A DNA stretch of 19,960 nt from an uncultured Sutterella sp. (GCA_905198475.1 CAJKCQ010000038.1:1-19960); one strand, 5' to 3'; counted from the first letter of the stretch, positions 1 through 8,198 are shown. Notes: generated from the letters alone by a model not told the origin. Numbers and translations are program-made.

Positions 1-719
1 CAGCGCCCGCGGCCGCTCCCGCGCTTCCGCGCGCCGCGGCGCCCGCCCCTGCTCCCGCGCCTGCGGTCGCCTCGCTCGGCATGCCCGAGGATCTCGCGCA
101 GAAAATCCTCACGGCCGACTGGGAGACGCTCGCGAAGATGGCCGAGGACTGCCGCTGCTGCGCCATGGCCTCGACCCGGCAGCACGTGGTGTTCGCGCAG
201 GGCGCGCCCGGCCCGAAGCTCGTCGTCATCGGCGAGGCGCCGGGCGCCGAAGAGGACCTCCAGGGCCTCCCCTTCGTCGGAAAGTCCGGGCAGCTCCTCA
301 CGGCGATGCTCGACGCCCTCAACATCGTGCGCGGCCGCGACGCGGTGGTCCTCAACGTCCTCAAGTGCCGGCCGCCGCGCAACCGCAATCCCGAGCCCGC
401 GGAGATCACCTGCTGCGGGCATTGGCTCAGGCGCCAGTTGGAGCTCCTCGCCCCCGACGTGCTCTTTCTCGTCGGGCGCTTCGCGATCGAGGCGGTGCTC
501 CATCCGGGGGAGGGCTTCTCGATCGGCCGCATGCGCGGGCGCGTGCATGACGCTGAGGTCGCCGGCCGCCGGATTCCCGCGGTCGCAACCTACCATCCCT
601 CGTACCTCCTGCGCTCGCCCGATGAGAAGGCGAAGGCCTGGGAGGACCTTGTGCTCCTGCGGCACGTCATGACTGAGGCCGGCATCGCTCTCGCGCCGCG
701 CGAAAAGCGCTGGAACTGA
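1..719 (+). CDS. Uracil-DNA glycosylase, family 4 (5' end outside window)
   Basis: Removes uracil from DNA as the first step of base-excision repair; family 4 members carry a [4Fe-4S] cluster. Numbering from the first internal ATG at 81, the catalytic motif GEAPGAEED is at residues 51-59, followed by GLPFVGKSGQLL. The substrate-binding motif HPSYLLR is at 172-178. Four cysteines sit where the cluster ligands are expected (C24 and C27, C96 in KCRPPRNRNP, and C112). The frame stays open upstream of 81 to the window edge and reads as an Ala/Pro-rich stretch (positions 3-80). I infer this is a linker, so the true start lies outside the window and 81 is not the start. The C-terminus is complete, ending in TGA. 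Family assignment is secure; the N-terminal part cannot be judged. Confidence 0.9.
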   Translation, partial: APAAAPALPRAAAPAPAPAPAVASLGMPEDLAQKILTADWETLAKMAEDCRCCAMASTRQHVVFAQGAPGPKLVVIGEAPGAEEDLQGLPFVGKSGQLLTAMLDALNIVRGRDAVVLNVLKCRPPRNRNPEPAEITCCGHWLRRQLELLAPDVLFLVGRFAIEAVLHPGEGFSIGRMRGRVHDAEVAGRRIPAVATYHPSYLLRSPDEKAKAWEDLVLLRHVMTEAGIALAPREKRWN

Positions 720-725
720 CGGAGA

Positions 726-809
726 GCAGGCGCCCGCAATACGCCGTTTGGCGTGCGCGCGGTCGCACTTCCTTTCGGCCGTCCGCATGAGGCGGCGCAG
801 GGCGCCTGC
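726..809. repeat. 10-bp inverted repeat in the udg-yhdT gap
   Basis: GCAGGCGCCC at 726-735 is exactly complementary to GGGCGCCTGC at 800-809. A smaller palindrome, ACGCCGTTTGGCGT, lies between the arms at 741-754. No T-run follows, so this is not a standard intrinsic terminator. It could be a folded 3' UTR of the glycosylase transcript or chance in GC-rich DNA. The gap 720-884 holds nothing else I can support. Confidence 0.35.
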
Positions 810-884
810 GTGTAGTCTGCGTCTTCCGCAAGGAGAACGGACCCGCACGCCGCGGGATGATTCATCCTCATTCATTTTTGAACC

Positions 885-1178
885 ATGTCGCAAACTGAAA
901 CGACGCCCGACGCCTACGACCGGGCGCTCGAGCGCTGCTCGCGCGAAGCGGCCGCCACGCTCGCGGCGGCCGTCGCCACCACGGTCTTCTTCTGGGGAGC
1001 GCTCTTACTCACCGCCGGGAGCACCGCGCGGTTCTTCGGCCTCCCGCTCTGGTTCCTCGCCTCCGTCGTGGGTGGGTACTTCTTCTCGATCGCGGCGGTG
1101 CTCTGGATCGTGAAGCGCGTCTTCCGCGACGTGCCGCTCGACCTCAAGCCCGACGACTCCGGGGAGGCCGCGCGATGA
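885..1178 (+). CDS. yhdT: YhdT family (DUF997) small membrane protein
   Basis: A 97-residue protein with two predicted membrane helices (about residues 23-46 and 54-77) and charged ends, which matches the DUF997/YhdT family. In many proteobacteria this gene lies directly before panF. Here its stop overlaps the panF start by four bases (ATGA, 1175-1178), which implies translational coupling. The biochemical role of YhdT is not established; an accessory role for the transporter is inferred from conserved linkage only. The start at 885 has no clear Shine-Dalgarno sequence in front (the preceding bases are T/A-rich), so translation may begin weakly, but no other in-frame start fits better. Confidence 0.85.
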   Translation: MSQTETTPDAYDRALERCSREAAATLAAAVATTVFFWGALLLTAGSTARFFGLPLWFLASVVGGYFFSIAAVLWIVKRVFRDVPLDLKPDDSGEAAR

Positions 1179-2689
1179 CCGACCGCATTCTCATCTTTCT
1201 CCCGCTCGCGGTCTTCTTCCTCGCGCTCGTCCTGACGACCGTCTGGACGGAGCGCACGAAGAGTCGCCGGCTTGAAGCTGGTCCGGGGTTCGTGAACGAA
1301 TACTTCCTGGGCAGCCGGAGCCTTTCGGGGTTTGTGCTCGCGATGACGCTGATCGCCACCTACGGCTCGGTCTCCTCCTTCGTCTCGGGCCCGGGCATCG
1401 CCTGGAAACTCGGCCTCGGCTGGGTGGTTTTCGCCGCCCCGCAGATCATCACGGGCTTCCTCGTCCTCGGGCTCCTCGGCAAGAAGATGGCCCTCGTCTC
1501 GCGCGCGGCGGGCGCGATCACGGTGACGGGGCTCCTCGAGAAGCGCTTTGGGAGCCCCGCGCTCACGGTGCTCCTTTCCGTTGCGCTCCTCGTCTTCTTC
1601 TGCGCGATGATGACCGGACAGTTCATCGGGGGCGCGGCGATCTTCGCCGAGGCCGCGGGCATTTCGCCCACGACGGGGCTCCTCCTCTTCGGGCTCCTCA
1701 CGGTCTTCTACACGGCCTTCGGGGGCTTCCGCGCCGTCGCCTGGACCGACACGGTCTGCGCCGTTCTGATGCTGGTCGGCATGGTGATGCTCGGGGGCTC
1801 GATTCTCGACGAAGCGGGGGGCCTCACCGCGGCGATGGAGCGCGCGGCCGCGGCCGGGCTCGCCGATCCGGCCGCCGACCTCGCAACGAGCACGATGCTC
1901 TCGCCCAACGCGGGCGGGGCGCTTCCCTGGACGCTGCTCTTCTCGACTTGGATCCTCGTTGGGTTCGGCACCGCGGGGCTGCCGCAGTCGGCCGTGCGCT
2001 GCATGAGCTACCGCGCCTCGCCCGACCTCCATCGGGCGATGGTGGTGAGCACCGTCGTCTGCGGCGCGCTGATGGTGGGCGTCACCACGGTGGGCGTTTT
2101 AGCGCGCGGCCTGCCCGGGCTCGATCTCGGCGGGGCGTCAACCGACCACCTCGTGCCGCGCCTCATCACCGAGCACCTCACGCCGCTTGAAGCGGGCGTC
2201 ACGCTGATCGGCCCCCTGGCCGCGACCATGTCCACGGTGAGTTCGCTTCTCATCGCCGCCTCGTCGGCCGTCGTAAAGGACCTTCTCCTCACGGTGAAGC
2301 CTGACTGGGCGGGGCGGGACCTGCTGCTGCTGCGGATCTCGCGCGCCGCGACGCTGCTGCTCGGCCTGGTCTCGATGCTCTTTGCCATCCATCCGGCCGA
2401 CCTCATCGCCTGGATCAATTTGGGCGCCTTCGGCGGGCTTGAGCTCGCGTTCCTCCTCCCCCTCGCGGGCGGCCTCTACTGGCGCCGCGCGACGGCCGCG
2501 GGATGCCTTGTCTCGATCCTCGCGAGCCTCGCCCTCTACGCCTTCATCCTCATCGCGAAGCCCGACATCGCGGGCTTCCATGCGGTCGTGCCGGCCTTCG
2601 CCGCTGCCGCGGCGCTTTTCGTGGGCGTGAGCCTCGTGACGAGGCAGCACCCGCGCGCGGAGCTCCGCTGGTTCTTCCCGCGGCGCTGA
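1175..2689 (+). CDS. panF: Sodium/pantothenate symporter PanF
   Basis: An inner-membrane solute:sodium symporter (SSS family) that imports pantothenate, the precursor of coenzyme A. The 504-residue product has about 13 hydrophobic segments. It carries the family-typical stretches FVLAMTLIATYGSVSSF (near residue 50), LGWVVFAAPQ, GKKMALVSRAAGAITV, MTGQFIGGAAIF and LFYTAFGGFRA-like sequence near residue 185, which resemble E. coli PanF (483 residues) closely. The start is fixed by the ATGA overlap with yhdT. The stop is only 14 bases from the convergent znuA stop, leaving no room for a separate terminator, so transcripts of panF and znuA probably overlap. Assignment as PanF rather than another SSS transporter rests on these motifs and the yhdT neighbour. 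Confidence 0.9.
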   Translation: MTDRILIFLPLAVFFLALVLTTVWTERTKSRRLEAGPGFVNEYFLGSRSLSGFVLAMTLIATYGSVSSFVSGPGIAWKLGLGWVVFAAPQIITGFLVLGLLGKKMALVSRAAGAITVTGLLEKRFGSPALTVLLSVALLVFFCAMMTGQFIGGAAIFAEAAGISPTTGLLLFGLLTVFYTAFGGFRAVAWTDTVCAVLMLVGMVMLGGSILDEAGGLTAAMERAAAAGLADPAADLATSTMLSPNAGGALPWTLLFSTWILVGFGTAGLPQSAVRCMSYRASPDLHRAMVVSTVVCGALMVGVTTVGVLARGLPGLDLGGASTDHLVPRLITEHLTPLEAGVTLIGPLAATMSTVSSLLIAASSAVVKDLLLTVKPDWAGRDLLLLRISRAATLLLGLVSMLFAIHPADLIAWINLGAFGGLELAFLLPLAGGLYWRRATAAGCLVSILASLALYAFILIAKPDIAGFHAVVPAFAAAAALFVGVSLVTRQHPRAELRWFFPRR

Positions 2690-2703
2690 AAGAGGGGACT
2701 GCG

Positions 2704-3648
2704 CTACTCTTCGAGGCTCCGCGCGATCTGCTCGAGGTTGCGCTGCATGCGCTCGAGGAAGCTCAGCCCTTCCTCGGGGCTCTCCATGGTGTAGATCGGC
2801 ACCACCCGCGCGCCCGCCTCCGCGGCGAGCGTGCGGGAGACGGCGGGCGAGGCGAGCGCCTCGGCGAAGACCGTCTTCACGCGTTCCTTCTTCAGAATTT
2901 CCGTCAGGGCGGCGAGCTGCATGGGCGAGGGCTCTCCGTCGGCATAGACCCCTTCGACCGAGCGCTCCTTGAGGCCGAACTCGCGCGCGAGATAGCCGAA
3001 GGCCGCGTGCCCGGTGATGAAGAAGCGCCGCCGGGCGGCGGCGAACCTCGCCGAATAGGTTTGGGCGAGTCCGCGGAGCGCCATTTGGAATTTGAGGAGA
3101 CCCGCCCGGTAGGCCGCTCCGTTCTCCGGGTCCGCCGCGAACATCGCGTCGGCGATGTTCTTCGCCTCCGTCGCGGCGCCCGTGAGCGAGAGCCAGACGT
3201 GCGGATCGAGCCCGCGGCCGTCCGCATGGGGACGTGTCCCCCCGACCTCGAGCTCATGGCGCCCGCGGGCGCGGAGGGCGTCGATCCCCCTCGAAGCCGT
3301 GACGAGCCTGAGCGCCGGATTCCCGGAAGCGGCGGCCGCGCGCTCCGCCCAGGGCTCCATGCCGAGGCCGTTCACGACGAAGAGGTCCGCGCGCGCGAGC
3401 GCCCGGATCGTCTTCACGTTGGGTGTGAAGTCGTGCGGCTCCACGCCCGCCGGAATGAGCGTCTCAACGTCGACCTTGCCGCCGCCCACCGCGCGGACGA
3501 TCTCGGCCAACGCGTCAAAGCTCGCCGCGACGCGCAGCCGCTTTGCGGGCGCACGGGCTGCGGCGCTTTGCGCCGCGCGAACGAGCGGAGGAAGGGTTGC
3601 GAAGCCGAGCGCCGCTCCCGCGCTCTCAAGGATGAAGCGTCTCTGCAT
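2704..3648 (-). CDS. znuA: Zinc ABC transporter, substrate-binding protein ZnuA
   Basis: The periplasmic zinc-capture subunit of ZnuABC, 314 residues. Cluster A-I family features include the metal ligands H72 (in GVEPHDFTP), H150 (in LDPHVWLS) and H214 (in ITGHAAFGY). A short loop before H150 carries further histidines (H131, H141), a reduced form of the His-rich loop of many ZnuA proteins. The N-terminus (MQRRFILESAGAALG) has an RR pair followed by a hydrophobic run and AQSAA; it looks like a signal peptide, possibly Tat-like, though the exact Tat consensus is not met. I place the start at 3648 because GGAGGA lies seven bases upstream. A longer reading from 3753 would add 35 residues across the control region and mask the signal peptide. 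Divergent from znuC. Confidence 0.9.
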   Translation of the reverse strand: MQRRFILESAGAALGFATLPPLVRAAQSAAARAPAKRLRVAASFDALAEIVRAVGGGKVDVETLIPAGVEPHDFTPNVKTIRALARADLFVVNGLGMEPWAERAAAASGNPALRLVTASRGIDALRARGRHELEVGGTRPHADGRGLDPHVWLSLTGAATEAKNIADAMFAADPENGAAYRAGLLKFQMALRGLAQTYSARFAAARRRFFITGHAAFGYLAREFGLKERSVEGVYADGEPSPMQLAALTEILKKERVKTVFAEALASPAVSRTLAAEAGARVVPIYTMESPEEGLSFLERMQRNLEQIARSLEE

Positions 3649-3807
3649 GAAGGAGTCCTCCCAAGACCCAAAAGAATGACCAAAAGAATGGCTAAAAAAG
3701 AATTTGAAAACCATTACTAAAATGATGGACGGTGTGTAGAATACGCCTTCCACAGAGCTCGGGATAACCCTGAGTCTTGATGCGGAACAAACGTCGTGAA
3801 GGAAGAA
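3649..3807. promoter_or_regulatory. Divergent znuA / znuC control region with tandem repeats
   Basis: This AT-rich gap in otherwise GC-rich DNA must carry promoters for both directions. CCAAAAGAATG occurs at 3668-3678 and again at 3680-3690, with a degenerate third copy (CTAAAAAAGAAT) at 3692-3703, giving a period of 12 bases, about one helical turn. A candidate -10 for znuC is TAGAAT at 3737-3742, with only a weak -35. The genetic context (zinc uptake genes plus a Fur-family gene) predicts Zur control, but I see no classical long palindromic Zur box; CATT-N5-AATG at 3712-3724 is the best small dyad. Which of these elements binds Zur is not visible from sequence alone. Confidence 0.55.
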
Positions 3808-4515
3808 ATGATCGCCATTTCCAATCTCTGCTTCTCCTACACGGGCGTTGCGCCCTGGCTGCTAGAGGATCTTTCGGTCGAGATTCCGTGTGGAACCTTC
3901 ACGGCGGTCCTGGGCCCGAACGGCGTGGGAAAGAGCACGCTCGTGCGTCTGATCCTCGGCCTCGCAGAGCCCGTTTCGGGTATGGTGCGCGTTGATGCGC
4001 GCAGAATCGGTTGGGTGCCGCAGATGAATCCCGCCTCCGCGGCGGGCTTTCCGATCACGGTTGAGGAGCTCGTCGGCTGCTGGGGCCGGCTGCGGGGGCT
4101 CTCGGGCGCCGCCCTGAGGCGCGCCGTGGGTGAGGCGCTTGCGGTGACGGAGTCGGCGGGGCTTGCGGCCAAACTCTTCGGGGATCTCTCCGGGGGCGAG
4201 CGGCAACGGGTGTTGCTCGCCCGGGCGCTCGCGGGCGGGCTCGACCATCGCGATCTGCTCCTTCTCGACGAGGCGGACGCGGGCGTAGACGCCGCCGGGC
4301 GGAGCCGGTTCTGGGACCTTCTCATTGAACTCAACCGCAGCCGCGGCCTCACGATCCTTGCCGTCGAACACGACCTCGAGGCCGTACGGCGGGCGGGCAC
4401 CGCGGTGCTTGCGCTCGACCGTACGAGAGCGAAGTACCTCCCAGCGGGCGCGCCGGCGGACTTCACCGCAGCGGTAGCCGTCCGGGACCTGCCGGAGGAG
4501 GCGCGCCGTGCTTGA
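3808..4515 (+). CDS. znuC: Zinc ABC transporter, ATPase ZnuC
   Basis: The cytoplasmic ATPase that powers zinc import, 235 residues. Walker A is GPNGVGKS (36-43), the Q-loop glutamine is Q72, the ABC signature is LSGGE (127-131), Walker B is LLLLDE ending at E155, and the switch histidine is H188 in AVEHDL. Walker B continues as DEADAGVD where most relatives have DEPTAGVD, a mild variation. I chose ATG at 3808 because the conserved fold begins with it and AAGGA lies four bases upstream; a GTG at 3796 would add four residues. The 3' end overlaps znuB by eight bases, consistent with coupled translation. Confidence 0.93.
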   Translation: MIAISNLCFSYTGVAPWLLEDLSVEIPCGTFTAVLGPNGVGKSTLVRLILGLAEPVSGMVRVDARRIGWVPQMNPASAAGFPITVEELVGCWGRLRGLSGAALRRAVGEALAVTESAGLAAKLFGDLSGGERQRVLLARALAGGLDHRDLLLLDEADAGVDAAGRSRFWDLLIELNRSRGLTILAVEHDLEAVRRAGTAVLALDRTRAKYLPAGAPADFTAAVAVRDLPEEARRA

Positions 4516-5350
4516 GATTTTCTCGTTGGGCTTCATGCAGCGCGCCGCCGCGGCGAGCCTTGCGACGGCGGTGCTCTGCCCGGTGATCGGGCTCCTGCTC
4601 GTGTTGCGGCGCACATCGATGATCGGCGACGCGTTGGCGCACGCCTCGCTCGCAGGCGTTGCGGGCGCGCTCGTCTTCGGCGTCAATCCGGTGGCGGGTT
4701 CGTTCGCCGCGACCGGAGCGGCGGGCGTTCTCGTGGAGGCGCTACAGAGAAGCTTCAGGGAGCGCGGGGACCTCATCCTCACGGTCGTCCTCGCGCTTGC
4801 CGTTGGGCTCGCCGTCACGCTCATCACCTCGGGCGCAGTCGAGGCGCGCGCCGAGAACTTCCTCTTCGGAAGCATCCTCACCGTGACGCCCGACGATCTC
4901 AAGGTGATCGGCGCCGTCACGACGGCCGCTGTCCTCTACCTCGTGCGGGCGCTCCCCTTCCTCACGGCGATCGCGTTTGACGAGGCGTCGGCGCGTGCCG
5001 CGGGCGTACGCGTGGACCTCCACCGCTACGCGCTCGCCTTCCTCACGGCCGCGGCCGTCTTGGCGGCGATTCCCGTCGCGGGCGTGCTCATCCTCTCCTC
5101 GATGATGGCGCTTCCCGTCGCGACGGCGCTTCAGCTCCGGCGGGGTTTTCGCGCGACGCTCCTCATCGCGCTTGCCGTGAGTCTCATCGACGCCGCGGCC
5201 GGCCTCATGCTCGCGGTCTGGATCGACGCCGCGCCGGGCGGTCTCACGGCGCTCGTCTCCGTCCTCATGCTCGCCCTCGTGATGGGCGCCCAAAAGCTCC
5301 GTGCGGCTGCGGCGCTTGCGCGCGCCCGGGCGGCCTCTCCTCTCCGCTGA
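4508..5350 (+). CDS. znuB: Zinc ABC transporter, permease ZnuB
   Basis: The inner-membrane channel subunit of the zinc importer (ABC-3 permease family), 280 residues with about eight hydrophobic segments. Family-typical stretches are LLVLRRTSMIGDALAHASLAG near residues 32-50, AENFLFGSILTVTPDDL near 115, and IPVAGVLILSSMMALPVATA near 195. It starts with GTG at 4508, inside the end of znuC, so its translation is probably coupled. The 172 bases that follow before zur hold no gene; they are GC-rich and contain a possible -10 for zur. Confidence 0.92.
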   Translation: MLEIFSLGFMQRAAAASLATAVLCPVIGLLLVLRRTSMIGDALAHASLAGVAGALVFGVNPVAGSFAATGAAGVLVEALQRSFRERGDLILTVVLALAVGLAVTLITSGAVEARAENFLFGSILTVTPDDLKVIGAVTTAAVLYLVRALPFLTAIAFDEASARAAGVRVDLHRYALAFLTAAAVLAAIPVAGVLILSSMMALPVATALQLRRGFRATLLIALAVSLIDAAAGLMLAVWIDAAPGGLTALVSVLMLALVMGAQKLRAAAALARARAASPLR

Positions 5351-5463
5351 AGGGCACGGCCAAGGGAGGCGGGGACGGCGGCGTGGAGCCGACGGAATCA
5401 AGCCAGAAAGCGCGGAGCGCCGGCGCCATGCACCGGACAAATGCCGCGCCGTCCCTCGGCGGC

Positions 5464-5469
5464 TAAAAT
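5464..5469 (+). promoter_or_regulatory. Candidate -10 box before zur
   Basis: TAAAAT sits in an otherwise GC-rich stretch about 54 bases upstream of the zur start. A similar TAAAAT occurs at 16289-16294, 38 bases before the Nudix gene, which suggests a common style of -10 in this genome. No good -35 is visible at 17 bases (ATGCCG at 5441-5446 is poor). If real, zur would be transcribed independently as well as from znuCB. Confidence 0.35.
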
Positions 5470-5522
5470 GCCTGACGACAAAGCCCCCGAACAAAAACGC
5501 CTTTCATCCGGAGAATCCGCCC

Positions 5523-5975
5523 ATGCCGCAGGGTGTCCGTTATGCGACGCGCCAGCGCGCCGCCGTGCTCAGCTGCCTCAAAGCCCGCGCCGGCGAATAC
5601 CTGACCGCCGCCGAAGTGGCCGAAGCTGCCAAGGCGGCGGGCGCCGCCATCGGCCTCACCACCGTCTACCGCACGCTCGAGAACCTGCGCAACGAGGGGC
5701 TCGTGCGCCGCTTCGTCCTCGACCGCGCGACGCCTGCGGCCTATGAATACCTCGAGGACCCCGCGGCTTCGGAATTCCACGTCCGCTGCCGCGACTGCGG
5801 CAAGCTCTTTCATCTGCGCTGCAGCGAGATCGCGCGCATGGAGGAGGCGCTCTCCGGCCACCTGCTCGAAGAGCACGGCGTGGAGCTCGACCTCCAGAGC
5901 TCGGTGATCCAGGGGCGTTGCAGCGAGTGCCGCGCGAAGGTCGGGGCCACGGCCGGCGGGAAGCCCGCCGCCTGA
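5523..5975 (+). CDS. zur: Fur-family repressor, probable Zur
   Basis: A 150-residue metal-dependent repressor. The N-terminal winged helix includes TTVYRTLENLRNEGLV (46-61), the recognition-helix signature of the family. The structural zinc site is formed by C89-x2-C92 and C133-x2-C136. Further histidines in the sensing region include H86, H97, H113 and H118. Fur paralogues share this plan, so the choice of Zur rests on position: it directly follows znuC-znuB on the same strand. The predicted role is to bind zinc and repress znuABC when zinc is plentiful. The ATG at 5523 is supported by GGAGAA seven bases upstream; a longer in-frame reading starts inside znuB and is unlikely. A strong terminator follows. 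Confidence 0.87.
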   Translation: MPQGVRYATRQRAAVLSCLKARAGEYLTAAEVAEAAKAAGAAIGLTTVYRTLENLRNEGLVRRFVLDRATPAAYEYLEDPAASEFHVRCRDCGKLFHLRCSEIARMEEALSGHLLEEHGVELDLQSSVIQGRCSECRAKVGATAGGKPAA

Positions 5976-6004
5976 CGCCCCGTCAAGCCGGCCTTCTCAA
6001 ATGG

Positions 6005-6042
6005 AAACGCCGCCTCCGGCCCGAAGGTCTGAGGCGGCGTTT
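6005..6042. terminator. Bidirectional intrinsic terminator between zur and trpA
   Basis: AAACGCCGCCTC (6005-6016) pairs perfectly with GAGGCGGCGTTT (6031-6042) across a 14-base loop. Four T residues (6040-6043) end the plus-strand hairpin. On the minus strand the T-run is shorter (three T, then CCATTT). It lies exactly between two convergent genes, so it probably ends both zur and the trp operon, more efficiently for zur. Confidence 0.85.
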
Positions 6043-6063
6043 TGCGCATTTGCGGCCCCGTCG

Positions 6064-6888
6064 TCAGGCGCGGGTCGCGGCCTTCATTTCGGCGGTGAAG
6101 GCCGTGAGGGCCTCCTCCATCCGCTTCGGGTCGCCGAGGTTCGCCTCGATCAGCTTCGTGACGGCCGAGCCCGCGATCGCGCCCGAGGCGCCCGCCTTGA
6201 TCGCCGCGCGCACGTGTTCGGGGCGCGAGATGCCGAAGCCGAGAAGGAGCGGCGCGGCTCCGGCGGCCCGCAGCGTCTCAATCTCCTTCACCGAAGGCGT
6301 TCCCGCGGCGCGGTCCGTGCCGGTGATGCCGACGCGCGAGAGCAGGTACACGTAGCCCGTGGAGCGCTTCGCCACCTTGCCGAGGAGCGCTTCCGAGGCG
6401 TTCGGAGGTGCGAGCGCGATGAGGTGCAGCCCCGCGGCGCGGGCCGCCTCGTCCCATTCGGGCTCGAGCTCACGCATCGCGATCGGGACGTCCGGGATGA
6501 GGACGGCGTCGGCGCCCGCGGCCTTTGCCGCGCGCAAGAAGTTCTCCAATCCGGGCGCCACCGTGAGGTTCACGTAGAGCATCAGGGAGATCGGAAGGTC
6601 GGGGTGCTTTTCGCGCACGCCCTTCACGAGGGCAAGGCACTTCGCGGTCGTGGAGCCCGCGGCGAGCGCGCGGCCCGCGGAAGCCTCGATCACCGGGCCG
6701 TCGGCGCACGGGTCCGAGAAGGGAATGCCGAGCTCGAGCGCGTCGGCGCCGCCCGTGATGAGGGATTCAAGGACCCGGGCGGAAAGCTTCGGCGTCGGGT
6801 CGCAGAGGTTGACGAAGGGGACGAAGGCGCCTTCGTGGTGAAGGGCGAGGCGCTCGAAGAGCGCGGCGAAGCGGTCGGGTTGAGTCAT
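6064..6888 (-). CDS. trpA: Tryptophan synthase alpha subunit
   Basis: Cleaves indole-3-glycerol phosphate to indole and glyceraldehyde 3-phosphate; the indole passes to TrpB. The TIM-barrel protein has 274 residues (E. coli 268). The catalytic acids are E52 in LELGIPFSDP and D63 in CADGPVIE, corresponding to E49 and D60 of E. coli. The phosphate-binding region LLLGFGIS and SGAIAGSAV is present towards the C-terminus. The segment LMLYVNLTVAPGLENFL departs from the usual YYNP-type loop, but the rest is standard. The start at 6888 follows trpB by 26 bases, with AGAGAA as a weak ribosome site. It is the last gene of the trp operon. Confidence 0.93.
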   Translation of the reverse strand: MTQPDRFAALFERLALHHEGAFVPFVNLCDPTPKLSARVLESLITGGADALELGIPFSDPCADGPVIEASAGRALAAGSTTAKCLALVKGVREKHPDLPISLMLYVNLTVAPGLENFLRAAKAAGADAVLIPDVPIAMRELEPEWDEAARAAGLHLIALAPPNASEALLGKVAKRSTGYVYLLSRVGITGTDRAAGTPSVKEIETLRAAGAAPLLLGFGISRPEHVRAAIKAGASGAIAGSAVTKLIEANLGDPKRMEEALTAFTAEMKAATRA

Positions 6889-6914
6889 GGGAGTTCTCTT
6901 GTCTGGTGCGTGAA

Positions 6915-8147
6915 TCAGGCGAGGAGCTGCTCGGCGGCGTCTGGGGCGAGCCGCCCGTTCGTGAAGAGACCGTCGGCTTCGAGCCGTTGGCTCACCTGGA
7001 AGATGTCCTTGTCGCCGCGCCCGGAGAGGTTGACGATGAGCTTCTGCTCCTTGTCGGGATTCTCGCGGGCGAGCTTCAGAGCGTAGGCGAGGGCGTGGGC
7101 GCTCTCGAGCGCCGGGATGATGCCTTCGCGGCGCGAGAGATCGATGAAGGCCGAGAGCGCCTCGCGGTCGGTGGCGCTGCAGTATTGCGCGCGCCCGATC
7201 TCCTGGAGGTAGGCGTGCTCGGGGCCGACCGAGGGAAAGTCGAGGCCCGCGGAAATGGAGAAGCTCTCCTCGATCTGGCCTTCCGGGGTCTGCATGTTGA
7301 GCGAGCGCGCGCCGAAGAAGATTCCGGGGACGCCCTTTTCGAGCGTCGCGCCGTGGTCGGGCGTGTCGAGGCCCCGGCCGGCGGGTTCGACGCCGATGAG
7401 CTTCACTTCCTTGAAGGGCACGAAGTCCGTGAAGAGGCCGATTGCGTTCGATCCTCCGCCCACGCAGGCGATGACGGCGTCGGGGAGGCCTCCTTCGAAT
7501 TCGCGGAACTGCGCGCGCGCCTCTTCGCCGATCACCTTCTGGAACTCGCGCACGATCGTCGGGAAGGGATGCGGACCCGCGGCGGTGCCGAGCATGTAGT
7601 GCGTGTTGGCGAAGCTCCCCGCCCAGTCGCGCAGCGCCGCGTTGCACGCCTCCTTCAGGGTCCCGCGGCCCGCGGTGACGGGACGCACTTCGGCGCCCAT
7701 GAGCTCCATGCGGAAGACGTTGGGCTTCTGGCGCTCGACGTCCTTCGCGCCCATGTAGACCACGCACTCAAACCCGAGGAGCGCGCAGGCGAGCGCCGTC
7801 GCGACGCCGTGCTGGCCCGCGCCCGTCTCGGCGATGATGCGGTGCTTGCCCATGCGGCGCGCGAGGAGCGCCTGGCCGAGCACCTGGTTCGTCTTGTGCG
7901 CGCCCCCGTGCATCAGGTCCTCGCGCTTGAGGTAGATCGTGGTCTTCGTGCCCGCGGTGAGGTTGCGGCACTTCGTGAGGGGGGTCGGCCGTCCGCCGTA
8001 GTTGACGAGGAGGTCGCGGAGCTCCGCCTTGAAGGCGTCGTCGTCGCGCGCTTCGATGAAGGCCTCCTCCAACTGGTCGAGGGCCGGAATGAGGACTTCG
8101 GGGACGAACTGACCGCCGAAGCGGCCGAAGTAGGGGTTGAGCTTCAT
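6915..8147 (-). CDS. trpB: Tryptophan synthase beta subunit
   Basis: A PLP enzyme that joins indole and serine to form tryptophan, working in an alpha2-beta2 complex with TrpA. It has 410 residues (E. coli 397). The cofactor lysine is K85 in GGAHKTNQVLGQ, and the PLP phosphate loop VGGGSNAIG is present. The N-terminus YFGRFGGQFVPE is the family hallmark and fixes the start at 8147. An AGAGAA element precedes the ATG, the same weak ribosome site as for trpA. It sits 51 bases after trpCF in the operon. Confidence 0.95.
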   Translation of the reverse strand: MKLNPYFGRFGGQFVPEVLIPALDQLEEAFIEARDDDAFKAELRDLLVNYGGRPTPLTKCRNLTAGTKTTIYLKREDLMHGGAHKTNQVLGQALLARRMGKHRIIAETGAGQHGVATALACALLGFECVVYMGAKDVERQKPNVFRMELMGAEVRPVTAGRGTLKEACNAALRDWAGSFANTHYMLGTAAGPHPFPTIVREFQKVIGEEARAQFREFEGGLPDAVIACVGGGSNAIGLFTDFVPFKEVKLIGVEPAGRGLDTPDHGATLEKGVPGIFFGARSLNMQTPEGQIEESFSISAGLDFPSVGPEHAYLQEIGRAQYCSATDREALSAFIDLSRREGIIPALESAHALAYALKLARENPDKEQKLIVNLSGRGDKDIFQVSQRLEADGLFTNGRLAPDAAEQLLA

Positions 8148-8198
8148 GGTGTGTTCTCTGCTTGAAATGGGGATGGAGTCCGTTGGGCGCTACGGGCC

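Noticed and set aside
914..2032. Long minus-strand open frame opposite yhdT and panF
   Set aside because: Arg/Glu-rich composition is that of an antisense shadow in GC-rich DNA, and panF is a clear gene on the other strand.
2503..3720. A 405-residue plus-strand frame opposite znuA
   Set aside because: Low-complexity, Arg-rich translation without motifs; znuA with its metal ligands is on the opposite strand.
2704..3753. A longer znuA beginning at 3753
   Set aside because: The extra 35 residues translate the repeat-containing control region and would put the signal peptide inside the protein; a good GGAGGA site supports the start at 3648.
3649..3807. Classical Zur box between znuA and znuC
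   Set aside because: I looked for an extended palindrome of the GTTATANNATAAC type and found none; only a small CATT/AATG dyad.
6906..8165. A 419-residue plus-strand frame opposite trpB
   Set aside because: Antisense shadow of a conserved gene, with no recognisable domain.
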